DNA of 64,000 nucleotides from Niabella beijingensis (GTDB taxonomy: Bacteria > Bacteroidota > Bacteroidia > Chitinophagales > Chitinophagaceae). The stretch lies in assembly GCF_020034665.1 (NCBI RefSeq), contig NZ_JAIQDI010000001.1:558001-622000 (forward strand), given 5' to 3'. Below are positions 9,141 through 18,121 of the stretch, one piece after another. Position 1 is the stretch's first letter. Each line of letters opens with the position of its first letter. Below the pieces are notes generated by a model. The model did not search any database. It saw nothing but the letters and a program-made list of their open reading frames with translations, and was not told the DNA's origin. Position numbers and translations under genes: made by a program.

Positions 9141-9194
9141 TAGCAAATTTCTATAACAGAATAGCCCTTTTCTGACCTTGTTATAATTTAAAGA

Positions 9195-9235
9195 TAGATA
9201 GACTTGTCTATCTAATTGTTTTTTTACTATCTTTG
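9195..9235 (+). promoter_or_regulatory. Palindromic TetR operator and promoter of eamA-tetR
   Basis: TAGATAGAC-TT-GTCTATCTA (9195-9214) is a perfect inverted repeat. The -7 element TATCTTTG is at 9228-9235, and the TTG of a -33 element would fall in the centre of the palindrome. A bound TetR dimer would therefore block the promoter. The downstream operon ends with a TetR gene, so autoregulation is the simple reading. Confidence 0.75.
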
Positions 9236-9261
9236 TTCGAATAGAAAATATTAATTCAACA

Positions 9262-10152
9262 ATGGAAAATCTAACTTCAAAAAAAATGCTACCCGTTTTT
9301 GCATTTTGGGCATTAGGCTTAATCTGGGGGAGTAATTTTATTTATATGAGGCTCGTATCTCATTATATCGCCTCTATGCAAGTTGTATTTCTTAGAGTGG
9401 CTTTATCTGTACTGCCTATTATCGCATACGGTATATTTACCCACTCATTCAAAAAAGAACATTTAAAGTATTGGTATCACTTTTTGGTAATGTCGTTACT
9501 GGCAGCAGTGGTTTATTACTATTGCTTTGTAATGGGGTCGCATCTGTTATATTCCGGTATCGCCGGAGCAATGAGTGGTTCCACTCCGTTGTTTTCGTTT
9601 GTACTTGGTATGCTTTTCTTGAATGAAGAAAAACTCACATTTCGTAAAGTTTTGGGACTATTGCTTGGTTTGCTCGGTATCATTCTGCTTGCAAAACCTT
9701 TTAACGCTGATTTTACTCCCACTACTTGGGAAGGAATAGCCTATATGGTTGTTGGTTCGTTAAGTTTTGGGGCATCTTTTATCTATGCAAAAAAATTCGT
9801 CAGCCCTTTACAAATTCCGAGTGTTGCATTGACCTCCTATCAACTGATTGGAGCAACCATTATTCTGCTTGCCATTACTCCATTCGAGGGGATGAGTAAC
9901 GTGTTTTCAAATACAAACGCTGCTTTAGGCTTGATTATCGGTCTTAGCTTTTTAGGTACAGGATTGGCATTTCTTATTTACTATTTTATCATTGATAAAT
10001 TGGGTGGTGTTAAAGCATCATCGGTTACATATATTCCCCCGATAGTTGCTCTTATCATCGGTGCATTTATAGGCAAAGAACCCATCGTTTTATCAGATTT
10101 TTTAGGAGCGTTTATTGTGCTTTTAGGAGTTTACTTACTAAAGAAAAAATAA
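9262..10152 (+). CDS. EamA family (drug/metabolite) transporter
   Basis: A 296-residue inner-membrane protein with two EamA repeats and about ten transmembrane helices. The first repeat starts WALGLIWGSNFIYMRL; the second runs from about residue 155 (GIAYMVVGSLSFGASFIYAKK) to the C-terminal LLGVYLLKKK. It is probably an exporter of a small amphipathic compound. It forms an operon with the TetR gene that begins two bases after its stop, and both lie behind a palindromic operator, so the exported compound may be the TetR ligand. Confidence 0.88.
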   Translation: MENLTSKKMLPVFAFWALGLIWGSNFIYMRLVSHYIASMQVVFLRVALSVLPIIAYGIFTHSFKKEHLKYWYHFLVMSLLAAVVYYYCFVMGSHLLYSGIAGAMSGSTPLFSFVLGMLFLNEEKLTFRKVLGLLLGLLGIILLAKPFNADFTPTTWEGIAYMVVGSLSFGASFIYAKKFVSPLQIPSVALTSYQLIGATIILLAITPFEGMSNVFSNTNAALGLIIGLSFLGTGLAFLIYYFIIDKLGGVKASSVTYIPPIVALIIGAFIGKEPIVLSDFLGAFIVLLGVYLLKKK

Positions 10153-10153
10153 T

Positions 10154-10717
10154 ATGACACCATCTGAAATTGTTAAAGAAAAAATCCTGACAACAGCTTC
10201 AAACCTGTTTTATAAGCAGGGCTATAATTCAACAGGCATCAATCAGATTATTGACGAAGCAGGAATTGCGAGAGGTTCGTTGTATAATCATTTCAAATCC
10301 AAAACAGAATTGCTTCACGCTTACCTGGAAGACAGTAGCAGCGATTGGTTTGTCCAATTACATGCCTATATAGATAAAATTGACAAACCGAAAGATAAGA
10401 TTTTAGGACTGTTTGATTTCAGGATAAAAAGACAAGTTCGAAGTGGTTTCGGAGGATGTCCTTTTATCAAAGCTGGTGCGGAGGTACCACAAGATGATAA
10501 AAAAGCGTTTCAAATCATTGAAAAAAATAAAATGAAGTTTAGGGATTATATTTTGGAAATACTAAAAGACATAAGTTCCCAAAATAACCTACTTACCAAA
10601 GAGGAATTGGCAGACACTATCTATCTATTAATAGAGGGAGCCACAATTACAGCCAGTTTTCAAAAAAGAAATATAATGATTGGCAGAGCCAAAGAAATTA
10701 CTGATAAACTAATATAA
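10154..10717 (+). CDS. TetR/AcrR family repressor
   Basis: 187 residues. The N-terminal HTH is typical: ILTTASNLFYKQGYNSTGIN, then AGIARGSLYNHFKSKTELLH. The rest is a helical ligand/dimer domain containing GFGGCPFIKAGAEVP, which is seen in the TetR subgroup that controls small exporters and reductases. It starts two bases after the eamA stop, so the two are co-transcribed. The 20-bp palindrome at 9195-9214 is the likely binding site. Confidence 0.9.
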   Translation: MTPSEIVKEKILTTASNLFYKQGYNSTGINQIIDEAGIARGSLYNHFKSKTELLHAYLEDSSSDWFVQLHAYIDKIDKPKDKILGLFDFRIKRQVRSGFGGCPFIKAGAEVPQDDKKAFQIIEKNKMKFRDYILEILKDISSQNNLLTKEELADTIYLLIEGATITASFQKRNIMIGRAKEITDKLI

Positions 10718-10808
10718 ATGTGTTTGTTCCTTTCAGAAAACAGCTTGGAAAAACTGGTCATTTGCCAACGGAGAAATTATACACACTCAAAAATTAAATA
10801 AAATCAAA
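10718..10808. other. Spacer with possible gene remnant
   Basis: Between tetR and ridA. One frame reads GKTGHLPTEKLYTLKN and then stops, which looks like the tail of a lost protein, but I cannot name it. No hairpin or clear promoter is visible here. Confidence 0.25.
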
Positions 10809-11189
10809 ATGAAAAAAGTAATATTTAGTTCGGATGCTCCGGCTCCGATAGGTCCATTTTCACAGGGGGTCGTAGCGCAAGGAGCATTACTATATGTATC
10901 TGGAAATATAGGTATGAAACCTGGAGAAACAGAATTAGTTACTGGAGGAATAAGAGAGCAGACCAAACAAGTGCTTAGTAATATGAAAGCTATTGTCTCG
11001 GAAGCGGGATATTCGCTGTCTGATGTGGTTAAAGTAAATGTGTACCTGACAGATATGAAAGATTTTGCTTCGATGAACGAAGAATACGCAGAAATATTTT
11101 CTGAACTCGAACCTGCGAGAACAACTGTTCAGGTTGCTGGATTACCAAAAAACGCAATGGTAGAAATGGAATTAACAGCAGTTATATAA
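10809..11189 (+). CDS. RidA family (Rid/YjgF) deaminase
   Basis: A full-length 126-residue member. RidA proteins hydrolyse reactive enamine/imine intermediates, protecting PLP enzymes. The start contains APAPIGPFSQGV, and the C-terminal half has the RTTVQVAGLPKNAMVEMELTA signature with the conserved Arg (ExARTTVQV) that binds the substrate carboxylate. It is flanked by fragments of broken genes and has no obvious own -7 box close upstream. Its presence fits the detoxification theme of the cargo. Confidence 0.9.
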   Translation: MKKVIFSSDAPAPIGPFSQGVVAQGALLYVSGNIGMKPGETELVTGGIREQTKQVLSNMKAIVSEAGYSLSDVVKVNVYLTDMKDFASMNEEYAEIFSELEPARTTVQVAGLPKNAMVEMELTAVI

Positions 11190-11230
11190 TATCAATTCTT
11201 TGTAAATGTATAATTAAAAGAAATGTAAAA

Positions 11231-11380
11231 ATGACTTGTAATTTCAAAAACGACTATTCTGTTGGTGCTCATCCCAACGTTTTAAATAGTTTGGTCGAAA
11301 CAAGTCTTGTTCCAAAATCGGGATATATGAATGATGAATACTCCATAGAAGCAAAGAAAATATTGATGCAAAAAATCTAA
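11231..11380 (+). pseudogene. Threonine aldolase/beta-eliminating lyase, N-terminal remnant
   Basis: A 49-codon frame with the opening signature of low-specificity threonine aldolases: FKNDYSVGAHPNVLNSL, then GYMNDEYSIEAKKIL. Intact members have about 340 residues, so roughly 85 percent is missing, including the PLP lysine. The frame ends at a TAA and passes directly into an unrelated remnant. Confidence 0.65.
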
Positions 11381-11515
11381 AACCCCAATTCAACTACAGG
11401 CGGAAGAATTATCACAACATTAGCCAAACTTTTAAACAAAAAAAGAAGCGGTAAAGGTTTTATTTCCAACTGTATAGTAAGAAGAAAAGACATGATAATG
11501 ATTTTTGAAAAATAA
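11381..11515 (+). pseudogene. Possible thiolase C-terminal remnant
   Basis: Forty-four codons in frame with the preceding remnant. GGRIITTLAKLL and the later CIVRRKDMIMIFEK resemble the end of acetyl-CoA acyltransferases (GARI..TL...CIGGGQG.AM.FE), but the GGGQG loop is replaced. The resemblance is short, so this is a tentative call. Confidence 0.4.
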
Positions 11516-11535
11516 ACAAGTAAACTTAAAATATA

Positions 11536-12480
11536 ATGAATAATATAAGAACTTTCCTTTTGTTAAGTAGCGGTGCTTTTTTCCTGTTGTCAGGATTTAT
11601 CAACAATGTAAAAGCACAAACAAAAACTTCTGTAAGTAAGAATGAATATAAAACAGACAGTATTAAAGTAAATAGCAATTATTTTACTTATCGAAAAATT
11701 GGAGCAAACACCAAAACAACTATTCCGCTTATTCTGTTTATCCACACCCGTGGCAATTTAGATAGTTGGGACGGTGCATTACTTGAGAAATTGGCAGCAG
11801 AACGTACAGTTATTACGTTCAACAATCGTGGTGTGGCAAGTTCAGGTGGACAAACACCTGAAAGTTTTGCGTTAATGGCGGAAGATGCTTACCTATTCAT
11901 TAAAGCACTTGGTTATAATAAAGTTGATGTACTTGGCTTTTCAATAGGCGGCTGCGTAGTGCAGGAATTACTTGTATTGCACAATGAAATAGTACGCAAT
12001 GCAATATTGGCAGGCACTTCACCCAAAGGAGCAAAAAGCATCAATCAGCGAGACCCGAAAATTGCAGAATTGGTTACAAGACCCACATTGGGAATGAAAG
12101 AATTTTTATCACTTTTTTTCAATGCTTCCGATAAAAGTCGTGAATTGGGAAAAGCATTTTGGCAACGCAAGTTAGCAAGTAAATATCCCCAAGATTTGGC
12201 AGTGAGTAAAGAAGCAGCCCAATCTCAAGCCACTGCCCGATTTAATTGGGGAAATGACACACTTCATTCTATACAATACGAAAACATAACCAACCCGATT
12301 TTAGTTGCGGGCGGAAAAGTAGACCTTCAAATGCCTACGCATAATTCGGTTGAACTGTATAACCTGTTGCCCAATGCCCAACTGAATTTATATCCCGATG
12401 CAGGACACGGTTTTCTTTTTCAATATCCTGAAATATTTGGTAGTGATGTTAACCGATTTTTAAACTCAAATAATTTTTAG
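11536..12480 (+). CDS. Secreted alpha/beta hydrolase
   Basis: A 314-residue protein with an N-terminal signal peptide (hydrophobic LLLSSGAFFLLSGF, cleavage near KAQ at residue 28), so periplasmic. The fold is alpha/beta hydrolase: the oxyanion region LFIHTRGNLDSW, the nucleophile elbow GFSIGG with Ser136, and a late His in DAGHGFLFQYPE. This is a serine hydrolase, unlike the Asp-type enzyme at 6458. It is 32 bp upstream of an MFS transporter and probably in the same operon. It could hydrolyse an ester or lactone before or after transport; the substrate is unknown. Confidence 0.85.
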   Translation: MNNIRTFLLLSSGAFFLLSGFINNVKAQTKTSVSKNEYKTDSIKVNSNYFTYRKIGANTKTTIPLILFIHTRGNLDSWDGALLEKLAAERTVITFNNRGVASSGGQTPESFALMAEDAYLFIKALGYNKVDVLGFSIGGCVVQELLVLHNEIVRNAILAGTSPKGAKSINQRDPKIAELVTRPTLGMKEFLSLFFNASDKSRELGKAFWQRKLASKYPQDLAVSKEAAQSQATARFNWGNDTLHSIQYENITNPILVAGGKVDLQMPTHNSVELYNLLPNAQLNLYPDAGHGFLFQYPEIFGSDVNRFLNSNNF

Positions 12481-12512
12481 AAGCATTAAGCAAATAATAC
12501 TATAATCAAATA

Positions 12513-13904
12513 ATGGAGCAACATTCTAACAAGTGGTTACAACATTTCATATTGCTTACCGCACCGTTACTAACAGTAATAGATATTTTTATAGTAAATA
12601 TAGCAATGCCGTCCATAAAGCAAAGTTTCAATGCGTCAGATGGAGCAATAGAATTGGTAGTTGCGGCTTATTTGTTAGGGTTTGCGTCTTTTCAGGTTAC
12701 AGGTAGTAGGGCAGGCGATATTTTCGGCAGGAAAAAAATTTTTTTATGGGGAATGTTTTTCTTTGTACTCACATCTTGTATTTGCGGTTTAGCACCAAAT
12801 GTAATCGTACTGATTGCAGCACGTTTTTTTCAAGGTGTAAGCGGTTCATTTATGCAATCACAAGCATTAGCGTATGTGCAAGTTTTATTTCCCGAACGTA
12901 AAGAACGTACAAAAGCAATCGGTTATATCGGTATCACATTGGGTATTGCTTCTGTAATGGGACAATTTTTAGGCGGTTTATTTTCAGGCTTACATACTTT
13001 TATTGAAGGTTGGCGTTTTATTTTTTTAGTGAATTTACCCATTGGCATTGTTGCTTTTTTGTTAGCAAAAAAACATCTTGAAAACACCAAACTCAATTTC
13101 CAAGAAAGATTTGATTATTCTGGAGTAACGCTGTTCACATTGGCGCTAGGATTTTTTATTTATCCACTTACGGAAGGAAGGGAACAAGATTATCCCTTAT
13201 GGAGTTTTGCAATGCTGTTGGCATCGCTGATATTGTTTTTTGTTTTCATTGTCAATCAAAAAAACAAATTAAAGAAACAACAAAAACCTTTAATGGACAT
13301 ACGCCTGTTCAAAATCAGAGATTATAATATAGGATTGATATTAGTTGCTTTTTATTTTGCTATGCACACTTCCTATTTGTTAGTGTCTACATTCTATTTA
13401 CAAAGCGGCTTAAACCTTACATCAATGCAGGCAGGAATGTACTTTGTCGTAAACGGTGTATTGTTTATGTTATCGTCTTTTCTATCGGTTCGTTTAGTAA
13501 ATAAGTTTGGTAAAAAGCCTGTTCAGATAGGTGTTGCACTAATGATAATCGTTTACATTTTGCAAATAATTTTCCTTAATAACCAAACAAATGAAATCAC
13601 TTTTTTGTTTTTGCTATCTTTTCAGGGCTTTTGTGGTGGTTTAGTACTACCATCTTTAATCAATCTTACCCTAAAAAACATATCGCATCATTTTGTAGGC
13701 ATTGCTTCTGGTATGTATAATACTATTCAGCAAACAGCTTCTTCAATGGGGGTGTGTTTCATAGGCGGTTTATTTTTTACGATTGCCAAAGCAAAGAACG
13801 ATTTTGTTACAGCCTTTCATTACAGTTTATATGCAGGAATTGGCTGTCTGTTAATTTCATTTGCATTGTTGATAGTTATTGAAGATTTAAAAAAGAAGAT
13901 ATGA
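12513..13904 (+). CDS. MFS transporter, DHA2 (EmrB-like) family
   Basis: A 463-residue membrane protein with about 14 predicted helices. It has the DHA2 opening [15 protein letters not shown], the loop 2-3 signature [14 protein letters not shown], and motif C-like [16 protein letters not shown]. These are proton-driven drug exporters of the inner membrane. The gene follows the secreted hydrolase, and its stop overlaps the start of a fabF fragment (ATGA), showing an original operon that was cut. Confidence 0.88.
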   Translation: MEQHSNKWLQHFILLTAPLLTVIDIFIVNIAMPSIKQSFNASDGAIELVVAAYLLGFASFQVTGSRAGDIFGRKKIFLWGMFFFVLTSCICGLAPNVIVLIAARFFQGVSGSFMQSQALAYVQVLFPERKERTKAIGYIGITLGIASVMGQFLGGLFSGLHTFIEGWRFIFLVNLPIGIVAFLLAKKHLENTKLNFQERFDYSGVTLFTLALGFFIYPLTEGREQDYPLWSFAMLLASLILFFVFIVNQKNKLKKQQKPLMDIRLFKIRDYNIGLILVAFYFAMHTSYLLVSTFYLQSGLNLTSMQAGMYFVVNGVLFMLSSFLSVRLVNKFGKKPVQIGVALMIIVYILQIIFLNNQTNEITFLFLLSFQGFCGGLVLPSLINLTLKNISHHFVGIASGMYNTIQQTASSMGVCFIGGLFFTIAKAKNDFVTAFHYSLYAGIGCLLISFALLIVIEDLKKKI

Positions 13905-14044
13905 AAAGAGTTGTCATTACAGGACTTGGAGCTTTAACTCCCATAGGAAACAATGTAAACGATTTTTGGCAATCATTAGTAAATGGTGTTAGCGGTGCTG
14001 CACCCATTACTAAATTTGATACTGCCAAATTAGTTATCTCCTAG
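13901..14044 (+). pseudogene. Beta-ketoacyl-ACP synthase (FabF-like), N-terminal remnant
   Basis: Forty-seven codons beginning [19 protein letters not shown] and then [10 protein letters not shown], the canonical opening of FabF-type condensing enzymes (normally about 410 residues). The frame ends at TAG 14042-14044 with loss of all catalytic residues. It overlaps the MFS stop codon by four bases. Confidence 0.85.
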
Positions 14045-14102
14045 TTTCATTTTGTTGTTTAAGCATAGGACTAAAATAAAAATCCACTGTTATTGAGATG
14101 GA

Positions 14103-14166
14103 CTTTTTTACAAAGTAAAAATGAGCTTTTTTACAAAGTTCACTATTAATTTCTGTTCTAACTTTG
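14103..14166 (+). promoter_or_regulatory. Direct repeats and promoter of the aldehyde dehydrogenase gene
   Basis: The 14-mer CTTTTTTACAAAGT occurs exactly twice, at 14103-14116 and 14126-14139. The 23-bp spacing, about two helical turns, is typical of AraC-type sites. The -7 element TAACTTTG is at 14159-14166, so the translation start must lie downstream, at ATG 14185. An AraC gene lies next in the operon. Confidence 0.55.
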
Positions 14167-14184
14167 TCATATAAAATTTTAGAA

Positions 14185-15600
14185 ATGAAAATAGTAGACA
14201 AAATTTACATCAATGGCGAATTTTTAAAACCCCACGGCAGAGAAGTTTTAGACATCATAAATCCTTCAAATAACCAAAAAATTGGTGAAGTCACACTTGC
14301 TGATGAAGTTGACACCCAAAATGCCATCGCATCAGCAAAAGAAGCTTTTAAAACATTTTCAAAAGCTACGGTTGAGGAACGAATTTCCTACTTGGAAAAA
14401 CTAAAATCGGCAGTCGAAAAAAGAAAGAAAGAGTTTACAGATGTGATGGTGGAAGAATATGGCGGTACTTTCCAGTTCTCTTCGATGAGTAACGAATTTA
14501 CAGGTCAATGGTTTGATTCGATGATTGAGTCCGTTAAAGGTTTTGAATTTGAACAAACCATTAATTCATCAAAAGTTTTTTTACAACCCGTTGGTGTAGT
14601 GGGAATCATAACTCCTTGGAACGCCAGCAATGGATCTATTTGCAGTAAGGTTGCTACAGCAATTTCAGCGGGTTGTACCGTGGTCATCAAACCAAGCGAA
14701 ATGAGCGCACTTCAGACCCAGGTATTAATGGAAGCTTTTCACGAAGCTGGGTTACCGAAAGGAGTCATTAATTTTGTAACCGGTTTGGGAAGCGTAGTCA
14801 GAACCGAATTAACAGTTAATCCTGATGTAGCCAAAATCTCCTTCACAGGCTCCACAGTTGTGGGAAAGCTAATTGCTAAAGCAGCGGTGGATACGATGAA
14901 ACGTGTAACCCTTGAACTCGGCGGAAAATCTCCAAACATCATTTTAGACGATGCGATTCTAGAACAAGCTATTCCGACAGCGGTGTTCGGCGCCTATATG
15001 AATAGCGGACAGGCCTGTATTGCGCCAACAAGACTTTTGGTTCCTGAAAGTCAATTGGAAAAGGTAAATGAAATTGCCAGAGTAACGGCAGAACAGGTCG
15101 TAGTTGGATTGCCTCAAAACGAAAATACTAATGTTGGCCCAATGGTAAGTGTAAAACAATTTGAAAGGGTTCAAAACTATATCAAAATTAGATTGGAGGA
15201 AGGCGCTTCTTTATTGGTGGGTGGAATAGGAAAACCTGATGGATTGGAAGATGGAAACTTTGTAAAAGCTACTATATTTACCAATGTAAAAAATGATATG
15301 ACGATTGCGCAGGAAGAAATTTTTGGTCCGGTTTTATCCATTATTCCTTACAAAACCGATGAGGAAGCAATCTCAATTGCTAACGATACACCTTATGGAT
15401 TAGCGGCTTATATAAGTTCATCTAATATCGAAAGAGCACAAAAGATGGCTTCACAGATAGATGCTGGAAGGGTTTGTATCAACGGCTTCAGCCACGACCC
15501 GATGGTTCCGTTTGGAGGATTTAAACAGTCTGGCATTGGGCGTGAATATGGCGTGTATGGTTTGGAGGCTTATTTGGAACCGAAAGCTGTTCTACAATAA
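14185..15600 (+). CDS. NAD(P)-dependent aldehyde dehydrogenase
   Basis: About 471 residues; oxidises an aldehyde to its carboxylate. The signature blocks are present: PWNASNGSI near residue 145, the VTLELGGKSPNI segment with the catalytic Glu, and SGQACIAPTRLLVPE with the catalytic Cys. NAD-binding FTGSTVVGK and the C-terminal PFGGFKQSGIGREYG are canonical. The start at 14185 is chosen because a -7 box overlaps the alternative TTG at 14164. An AraC regulator gene begins 62 bp after the stop. This is a general aldehyde-detoxifying type; the natural substrate is unknown. Confidence 0.92.
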   Translation: MKIVDKIYINGEFLKPHGREVLDIINPSNNQKIGEVTLADEVDTQNAIASAKEAFKTFSKATVEERISYLEKLKSAVEKRKKEFTDVMVEEYGGTFQFSSMSNEFTGQWFDSMIESVKGFEFEQTINSSKVFLQPVGVVGIITPWNASNGSICSKVATAISAGCTVVIKPSEMSALQTQVLMEAFHEAGLPKGVINFVTGLGSVVRTELTVNPDVAKISFTGSTVVGKLIAKAAVDTMKRVTLELGGKSPNIILDDAILEQAIPTAVFGAYMNSGQACIAPTRLLVPESQLEKVNEIARVTAEQVVVGLPQNENTNVGPMVSVKQFERVQNYIKIRLEEGASLLVGGIGKPDGLEDGNFVKATIFTNVKNDMTIAQEEIFGPVLSIIPYKTDEEAISIANDTPYGLAAYISSSNIERAQKMASQIDAGRVCINGFSHDPMVPFGGFKQSGIGREYGVYGLEAYLEPKAVLQ

Positions 15601-15662
15601 TTTTGTATTTTTGGTAAAGCGTTATTTGATAATGACGCTTTATCTTTTAGCATTAAATTGAA

Positions 15663-16463
15663 ATGGAAAAATCAGACATTGTCTATTCGTGCTATCACGA
15701 GACGAGCAGGAACGGCGAAAATTTCGTACCGCAACACGTCTTGACTTTGCAGATTTCAGGAAGTTTTGACCTGTCTTACGGGCAGAAGAAATACGTTGCT
15801 AATGAGGGCGATTTTTATTTACTGCGAAAAAATCAGTTGGTAAAATTTACCAAACGACCTGCTACAAACAAGACTTTTGAAAGTCTCAATATTTTTCTGA
15901 GTGACGAAATTTTGAGAACGATGGCGAAGGATTATCATTTAGTATCCGTTCAATCCGAAGTCTCTTTACCAATGATCGCCATTGAAGTGAACGATGTACT
16001 TGAAAATTACATCACATCATTAAAAACCATTCTTGAAAATCCGAAACTGCTTACCAAAGATTTTATCGACCTCAAAATAAAGGAACTCTTATTTATTTTA
16101 ATAGAAGCGCAGCCTGAACTCAAAAATATTTTTTTCGATTTTTCAGAGCCTTTTAAAATTGATTTGGAATCGTTTATGATTAAAAATTATATGTACAATG
16201 TCAATTTGGACCGTTTTGCTTACCTCACAGGAAGAAGTTTAGCGACTTTCAAGCGTGATTTTGAGAAGGTCTTTCACACATCGCCTCACAAATGGATTTT
16301 ACAGAAACGTTTAGATGAAGCTCATTATCTGATCAACGAACAAAAAAAATCGCCTTCAGAAATTTATGTTGATTTGGGTTTTGAGGATTTATCTCATTTT
16401 TCTTATGCCTTTAAAAAGCATTTTGGATACAGTCCAAATAATATTACTTTAAGCAATAGATAG
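15663..16463 (+). CDS. AraC family regulator
   Basis: A 266-residue regulator. An N-terminal cupin-like sensing domain (LTLQISGSFDLSYGQKKY, then EGDFYLLRKNQLVKF) is followed by a two-HTH AraC domain: NLDRFAYLTGRSLATFKRDF and SPSEIYVDLGFEDLSHFSYAF. It lies downstream of the aldehyde dehydrogenase gene and ends at a shared bidirectional terminator. The direct repeats at 14103-14139 are its best candidate site. Confidence 0.88.
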   Translation: MEKSDIVYSCYHETSRNGENFVPQHVLTLQISGSFDLSYGQKKYVANEGDFYLLRKNQLVKFTKRPATNKTFESLNIFLSDEILRTMAKDYHLVSVQSEVSLPMIAIEVNDVLENYITSLKTILENPKLLTKDFIDLKIKELLFILIEAQPELKNIFFDFSEPFKIDLESFMIKNYMYNVNLDRFAYLTGRSLATFKRDFEKVFHTSPHKWILQKRLDEAHYLINEQKKSPSEIYVDLGFEDLSHFSYAFKKHFGYSPNNITLSNR

Positions 16464-16491
16464 TCACCATTTAGAAATTCACAAAAAAATA

Positions 16492-16524
16492 AATCCTGCC
16501 TATAAATACCAGGCAGGATTTTCT
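16492..16524. terminator. Bidirectional terminator
   Basis: AATCCTGCCT (16492-16501) pairs perfectly with AGGCAGGATT (16511-16520), followed by T-rich sequence on the plus strand and preceded by an A-rich run that serves the minus strand. It separates the convergent araC and esterase genes. Confidence 0.85.
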
Positions 16525-16539
16525 TTAATATTTTTGGCA

Positions 16540-17583
16540 TTATTTTGAAAATAATGCCACTTTCAAAGCTATTGCGGCATCTAAAACTGATTTTTGGACT
16601 GCCGGGATATGGGCCAACGGATTCAGCATTCCATAATCGTGGATGAAACCTTTGTATTCTGTAATTGTTGTTGGAACGCCTGCATCATCCAGTTTTCTTC
16701 CGTACGCCACACCTTCGTCGTGCAAAATATCATTCTCGGCAACCTGAACCAATGCTGGTGGTAAACCTTTTAATTCTTCCAAAGAAGCTTTTAATGGAGA
16801 AGCATATTTGTTATTACGTTCTTTTAAATCAGGTAGATAATTATCCCACATCCATTTCATCAATGGGGTTGTTAAGAATCTTTCCTGAGCATAGTTTGCG
16901 TAAGAAGCCCTGCTGAAATCTGAGTCTGTAACTGGCCAAAGAAGCACTTGTTGTTTTAGATTGGGACCATTCTTATCTTTTGCCATCAGTGCCACAACAG
17001 CTGCCATATTTCCGCCTACACTGTTTCCTGTAACGGCAAGTCTGGTGCCATCAACACCAATTTCTTTTCCGTGCTCAGAAACCCATTTGGTTGCTGCGTA
17101 AGCCTGATTGATAGCAATTGGAAATCTCGCTTCCGGAGAGGGCGTGTAATCCGGAAAAACTGCTACTGCACCACTGTTTACAACCAAATCACGAACCAAT
17201 CTTTTGTGCGTAGGATAATCTCCTAAAACCCATCCGCCACCATGAAAGAACATAAATACAGGAAGTCCGGCCTTTGCGCCCTTTGGTTTTACGATGTGGA
17301 TTTTTACTGTTTGCCCATCTTGTGTAATGGTTTTTTCAGATTCTTCGATGTCAGCATAATCGAAGTTTACAGATTTTTGAGCACCTACCAGAACCAATCT
17401 GGCATCTTTTGGAGCCAAGGTTTCCAATGGTTTTCCGTCGCCGCTGTTGAGAGCTTTTAAAAATTCTCTGGTTTCTCTGCCAATATTTGGGTCTTGTGAG
17501 GCTGGATTAGATTGTGCCATAATAGTAGAATTAATGATAAAAAATGTTGCTAAGGTTAGCAATTTGACATATACTGTTTTCAT
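16540..17583 (-). CDS. Secreted alpha/beta hydrolase, HSL/GDXG esterase type
   Basis: A 347-residue protein with a signal peptide (LLTLATFFIINSTIMAQ). It is of the hormone-sensitive-lipase family: the oxyanion motif HGGG at residues 114-117, the elbow GNSVGG with Ser188 (in place of GDSAG), an Asp in AENDILHDEG, and a His in GFIHDYG. It would hydrolyse small esters in the periplasm. The start is five bases after the osmC stop, so the two form an operon driven by the promoter at 18037-18093. Confidence 0.9.
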   Translation of the reverse strand: MKTVYVKLLTLATFFIINSTIMAQSNPASQDPNIGRETREFLKALNSGDGKPLETLAPKDARLVLVGAQKSVNFDYADIEESEKTITQDGQTVKIHIVKPKGAKAGLPVFMFFHGGGWVLGDYPTHKRLVRDLVVNSGAVAVFPDYTPSPEARFPIAINQAYAATKWVSEHGKEIGVDGTRLAVTGNSVGGNMAAVVALMAKDKNGPNLKQQVLLWPVTDSDFSRASYANYAQERFLTTPLMKWMWDNYLPDLKERNNKYASPLKASLEELKGLPPALVQVAENDILHDEGVAYGRKLDDAGVPTTITEYKGFIHDYGMLNPLAHIPAVQKSVLDAAIALKVALFSK

Positions 17584-17588
17584 TATAA

Positions 17589-18002
17589 TTATTTTTGAAG
17601 GTTGATATTTAAGATAATTTCGAAGTTGAAAGCCGAACTTACCGGACAGGTTTTTTCTGCTTCTCTGGCTATTTTTTCAAATTCCTCTGTGGAGATTCCG
17701 TCCACTTTTGCGTTGAGTGTCAATTCAGATTGTGTGATTTTTCCGTTGTCGAGGGTGATGACAGATTTTGTTTCCAGATTTTCGGGGTGATAACCGGCTT
17801 GTGTCAAATCCAGACTCAGTTTCATTGTAAAACATCCGGCGTGGGCGGCTGCCAAAAGCTCTTCTGGATTAGTTCCAACGCCGTCCGCAAAACGACTGTT
17901 GAATGAATATTGGGTTTGATTTAAAACGGTACTTTGAGTGGTTAAATGTCCGTTTCCTTCTTTGATGGTACCGTTCCAAACGGCGGTTGCGTTACGTTTC
18001 AT
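17589..18002 (-). CDS. osmC: OsmC family peroxiredoxin
   Basis: 137 residues. It reduces organic hydroperoxides using two cysteines: Cys57 in AAHAGCFTM and Cys119 in EKTCPVS. The N-terminal block [18 protein letters not shown] is that of OsmC rather than Ohr. It heads an operon with the secreted esterase. The upstream region carries the shared cargo promoter design, with GTACAATT 49 bp from the -7 box TACCTTTG. Confidence 0.92.
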   Translation of the reverse strand: MKRNATAVWNGTIKEGNGHLTTQSTVLNQTQYSFNSRFADGVGTNPEELLAAAHAGCFTMKLSLDLTQAGYHPENLETKSVITLDNGKITQSELTLNAKVDGISTEEFEKIAREAEKTCPVSSAFNFEIILNINLQK

Positions 18003-18036
18003 AATCTTTGTTTTTAATTATTATTTTTTGATGAAA

Positions 18037-18093
18037 CAAAGGTATGTCGCTGCAAGGTGCTGAAAAATATCAAAAGGTCGATTAGAATTGTAC
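18037..18093 (-). promoter_or_regulatory. Shared-regulon promoter, osmC unit
   Basis: Minus strand: -7 box TACCTTTG at 18044-18037. A GTACAATTCTA element begins at 18093, exactly 49 bp upstream of the -7 start, where the other units have GTGCTATT. The second half-site 21 bp on is weak here. Confidence 0.5.
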
Positions 18094-18121
18094 TTTTTTC
18101 CTTCTATTGGGAAATGATGAA

